From Chitinophagales bacterium (lineage in GTDB: Bacteria > Bacteroidota > Bacteroidia > Chitinophagales > BACL12): a DNA stretch of 64,000 nucleotides. Position 1 is the first letter of the stretch, and each line of letters begins with the position of its first letter. The position numbers were made by a program, and so were the translations under genes. This document shows positions 62,691 through 64,000 of this stretch, piece by piece. The stretch spans positions 23,793 through 87,792 of the forward strand of contig JACJXO010000009.1 in the NCBI GenBank assembly GCA_020636645.1. The letters run 5' to 3'. Under the pieces are notes generated by a model that was not told where the DNA came from, did no database searches, and was given only the letters and a program-made list of their open reading frames with translations.

Positions 62691-62875
62691 CCCTTTTAAA
62701 TGTGTATTCCATTCATCACGCCATGTCCTGAAGCCGAGGAACAAGGCTCCCGAATACAAAATGCTGGTTCGTTTTACACCAGCATCCCATGCAAATCAGT
62801 TTAATTCACAAAATTGTAAACTTACAGTCTCATGCTGCAAATCCAGGCAGATGGCAGAACTAAAGAAAGTTCATC
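62691..62875. other. Noncoding stretch with a decayed, interrupted module A
   Basis: TGTCCTGAAGCCGAGGAACAAGGCTCCCG at 62726 resembles the left half of an interrupted module A, with an insert holding the inverted repeat ATGCTGGT/ACCAGCAT (about 62761-62787). The right half is lost. The rest is the leader of the DUF6090 gene; no clear promoter was found. Confidence 0.5.
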
Positions 62876-63625
62876 ATGCTCAGACTATTCAGACGGATCA
62901 GGACCAGGTCGCTTGCCGAAAACAAGTTCACAAAATATCTCTTGTATGCGGTGGGAGAGATCATCCTGGTGGTCATCGGTATTCTCATCGCCCTGTCCAT
63001 CAATAACAGGAATGATTTCAGAAAGGACAGGTTGGCAGAAAAGCTCCTCCTCGAAAATCTGGTCAAAGATCTGGAGAGGGATCAGCAGGAACTCAATATG
63101 ATCACGGAAGTGAATATGGGATATCTGGCCATCATCGATACAGTATTATATAACATCACTTCTAATGAGGTATATGAGCTTGGTGATTTTGTGCGACACA
63201 TGATCTCCTTTCCATTTTTCGGCACCTTCGCGATCTCCAAAGGAACATATGTGGAGACACTGTCATCCGGAAAGCTGTCCCTCGTCCTGAGTGATTCCCT
63301 GAAATCAGAGATATCCGATTACTATGAGGTGTATTACAATTACCTGGGGCCGGATAAGATCATCGTACCGCTGATGAAGGATCTCACGGCTGTGTACAAT
63401 GAACTGCTCAGCGGCACCTATGAGTATGCGCTGATAGCATGCGGCGCCCAGACCACCTTTCCACACATAGATGTGGCAGCCATTTCCGCCGATCCGGGGT
63501 TTCACAGAATACTCACCCAGAAATACAGCATCATGCAGGTGCAGAACGGCGAGTGGGCCCGATTCCTGGGCTCGAACGAAGTACTCATCGAGGCCATCCG
63601 CAACGAGCTGGATGACAGATTCTGA
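62876..63625 (+). CDS. DUF6090 family membrane protein
   Basis: 249 residues with the classic DUF6090 start: a basic amphipathic helix (MLRLFRRIRTRSLAENKFTKY), a single membrane helix (LLYAVGEIILVVIGILIALSI, about 22-42), then NNRNDFRKDRLAEKLLLENL and a helical soluble domain facing the periplasm. The family is very common in Bacteroidota, and its role is not known. A more distant member lies at 51812-52513. It stands alone between repeat arrays. Confidence 0.85.
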   Translation: MLRLFRRIRTRSLAENKFTKYLLYAVGEIILVVIGILIALSINNRNDFRKDRLAEKLLLENLVKDLERDQQELNMITEVNMGYLAIIDTVLYNITSNEVYELGDFVRHMISFPFFGTFAISKGTYVETLSSGKLSLVLSDSLKSEISDYYEVYYNYLGPDKIIVPLMKDLTAVYNELLSGTYEYALIACGAQTTFPHIDVAAISADPGFHRILTQKYSIMQVQNGEWARFLGSNEVLIEAIRNELDDRF

Positions 63626-63850
63626 GCAGCAGGAGGTAATCGTGATCCTCTTTTGCATCCTCTGCGACCTTTGCGCCTCCTTTGTGTCTTTGCGTTTAGA
63701 TTCTAACACAAAGGCACTATGAAGACACGGAGTTCACGAAGAACTGCAGGCATTCGATCTCTTACTCTAACAGTTTTCGATAGCTCCCTCCTGATGACTA
63801 TCTGGACACATTTCCCCATTCTCTAATTCTCTCATTCCCACATTTCCTCA
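63626..63850. other. Noncoding stretch with heptamer-like and octamer-like repeats
   Basis: 63640-63750 consists of CTTTGCG, CCTTTGTG and, after a turn, CACAAAGGCACTATGAAGACACGG-type 7-8-bp units on the opposite strand, so the two halves are roughly an inverted pair. GATAGCTCC and CTCCTGATGACTATCTGGA remnants follow, then a run of CATTTCC-type octamers from about 63810. No gene. Confidence 0.55.
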
Positions 63851-63852
63851 TT

Positions 63853-64000
63853 TCCCTTTTCCAAAGGAATACGTCATTCCTGAAGCCGACGAAGGAGGCA
63901 ATCAGGAATCTCTTACCTCGGTTACCGTTCACTCCTCCAAAGCGAATTGTCATCCCAGTTTTGGCGGATGAAAGAAGCCAAATACCGGGATCTGTAATCA
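63853..64000. repeat. Hairpin modules A and D, continuing beyond the window
   Basis: A complete module A (stems at about 63877 and 63902) is followed by module D (from 63949), which runs out of the window at GGGATCTGTAATCA. The order A-D is the same as at 59.4 kb and 62.4 kb, so a module C can be expected next. Confidence 0.8.

Noticed and set aside
1..64000. tRNA or rRNA genes
   Set aside because: Scanning the intergenic stretches for T-loop GGTTCGAATCC-like and rRNA signatures found none.

Overview
The window comes from a member of the Bacteroidota, most likely an environmental, flavobacterial- or chitinophaga-like lineage. The evidence is seven large exported proteins that end in the type IX secretion (T9SS) sorting domain, two TonB-dependent receptors with carboxypeptidase-regulatory-like N-termini, DPP-IV, an AroA/chorismate mutase fusion, KamA, DUF6090 proteins, and promoters of the Bacteroidota type (TAnnTTTG at -7) lying almost on top of start codons. 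Gene order and codon usage look chromosomal. I see no rRNA, tRNA, transposase, phage or CRISPR.

Layout. 1-6.1 kb: exported proteins (a lipoprotein with Asp-box repeats cut by the window edge, a retropepsin-like protease overlapping a protein with four glycogen-binding-type domains, a barrel-like protein, and an intradiol-dioxygenase-like protein with both a Tat signal and a T9SS tail). 6.1-9.5 kb: a tight five-gene minus-strand operon for lipid synthesis (YnbA-like CDP-alcohol phosphotransferase, CdsA/YnbB-like cytidylyltransferase, PlsC-like acyltransferase, SMR/EamA small transporter, exported alpha/beta-hydrolase-like protein). 9.6-21 kb: a membrane protein, a lipoprotein, a TonB receptor, a KamA-family radical SAM enzyme and two tandem giant T9SS proteins. 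21-33 kb: housekeeping genes (DPP-IV, M14 peptidase, deoxynucleoside kinase, FolK, SppA, DAHP synthase/chorismate mutase, prephenate dehydratase, SLC13 transporter). 33-38 kb: a Rieske oxygenase and an Oar-like TonB receptor that is frameshifted near its N-terminus. 38-51 kb: a T9SS protein, then an operon of three tandem ~980-residue PKD-domain T9SS paralogs and an esterase. 51-64 kb: small exported or membrane proteins, an erythromycin-esterase-like protein, hydrolases and peptidases, separated by long noncoding stretches full of repeats.

The strongest candidate for something undescribed is a roughly 190-nt structured RNA on the minus strand at about 37920-38110. It lies between two convergent protein genes, has its own Bacteroidota-type promoter, a 5'/3' closing helix and four hairpins; one 12-bp stem uses three G-U pairs that only work on this strand. 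The lipid operon is the best candidate for an uncharacterised enzymatic system.

Intergenic DNA is unusual. Tandem repeats with 6-, 7- or 8-bp units follow several genes, and from 55 kb onward four kinds of REP-like hairpin modules, all of the form GTCA-stem-loop-stem-TC, are shuffled into composite arrays, including a tandem array with a 171-bp period. A ~230-bp direct repeat flanks one TPR gene. Start codons were moved inward in several genes where a signal peptide, a 4-bp ATGA overlap or an unlikely TTG start indicated it.
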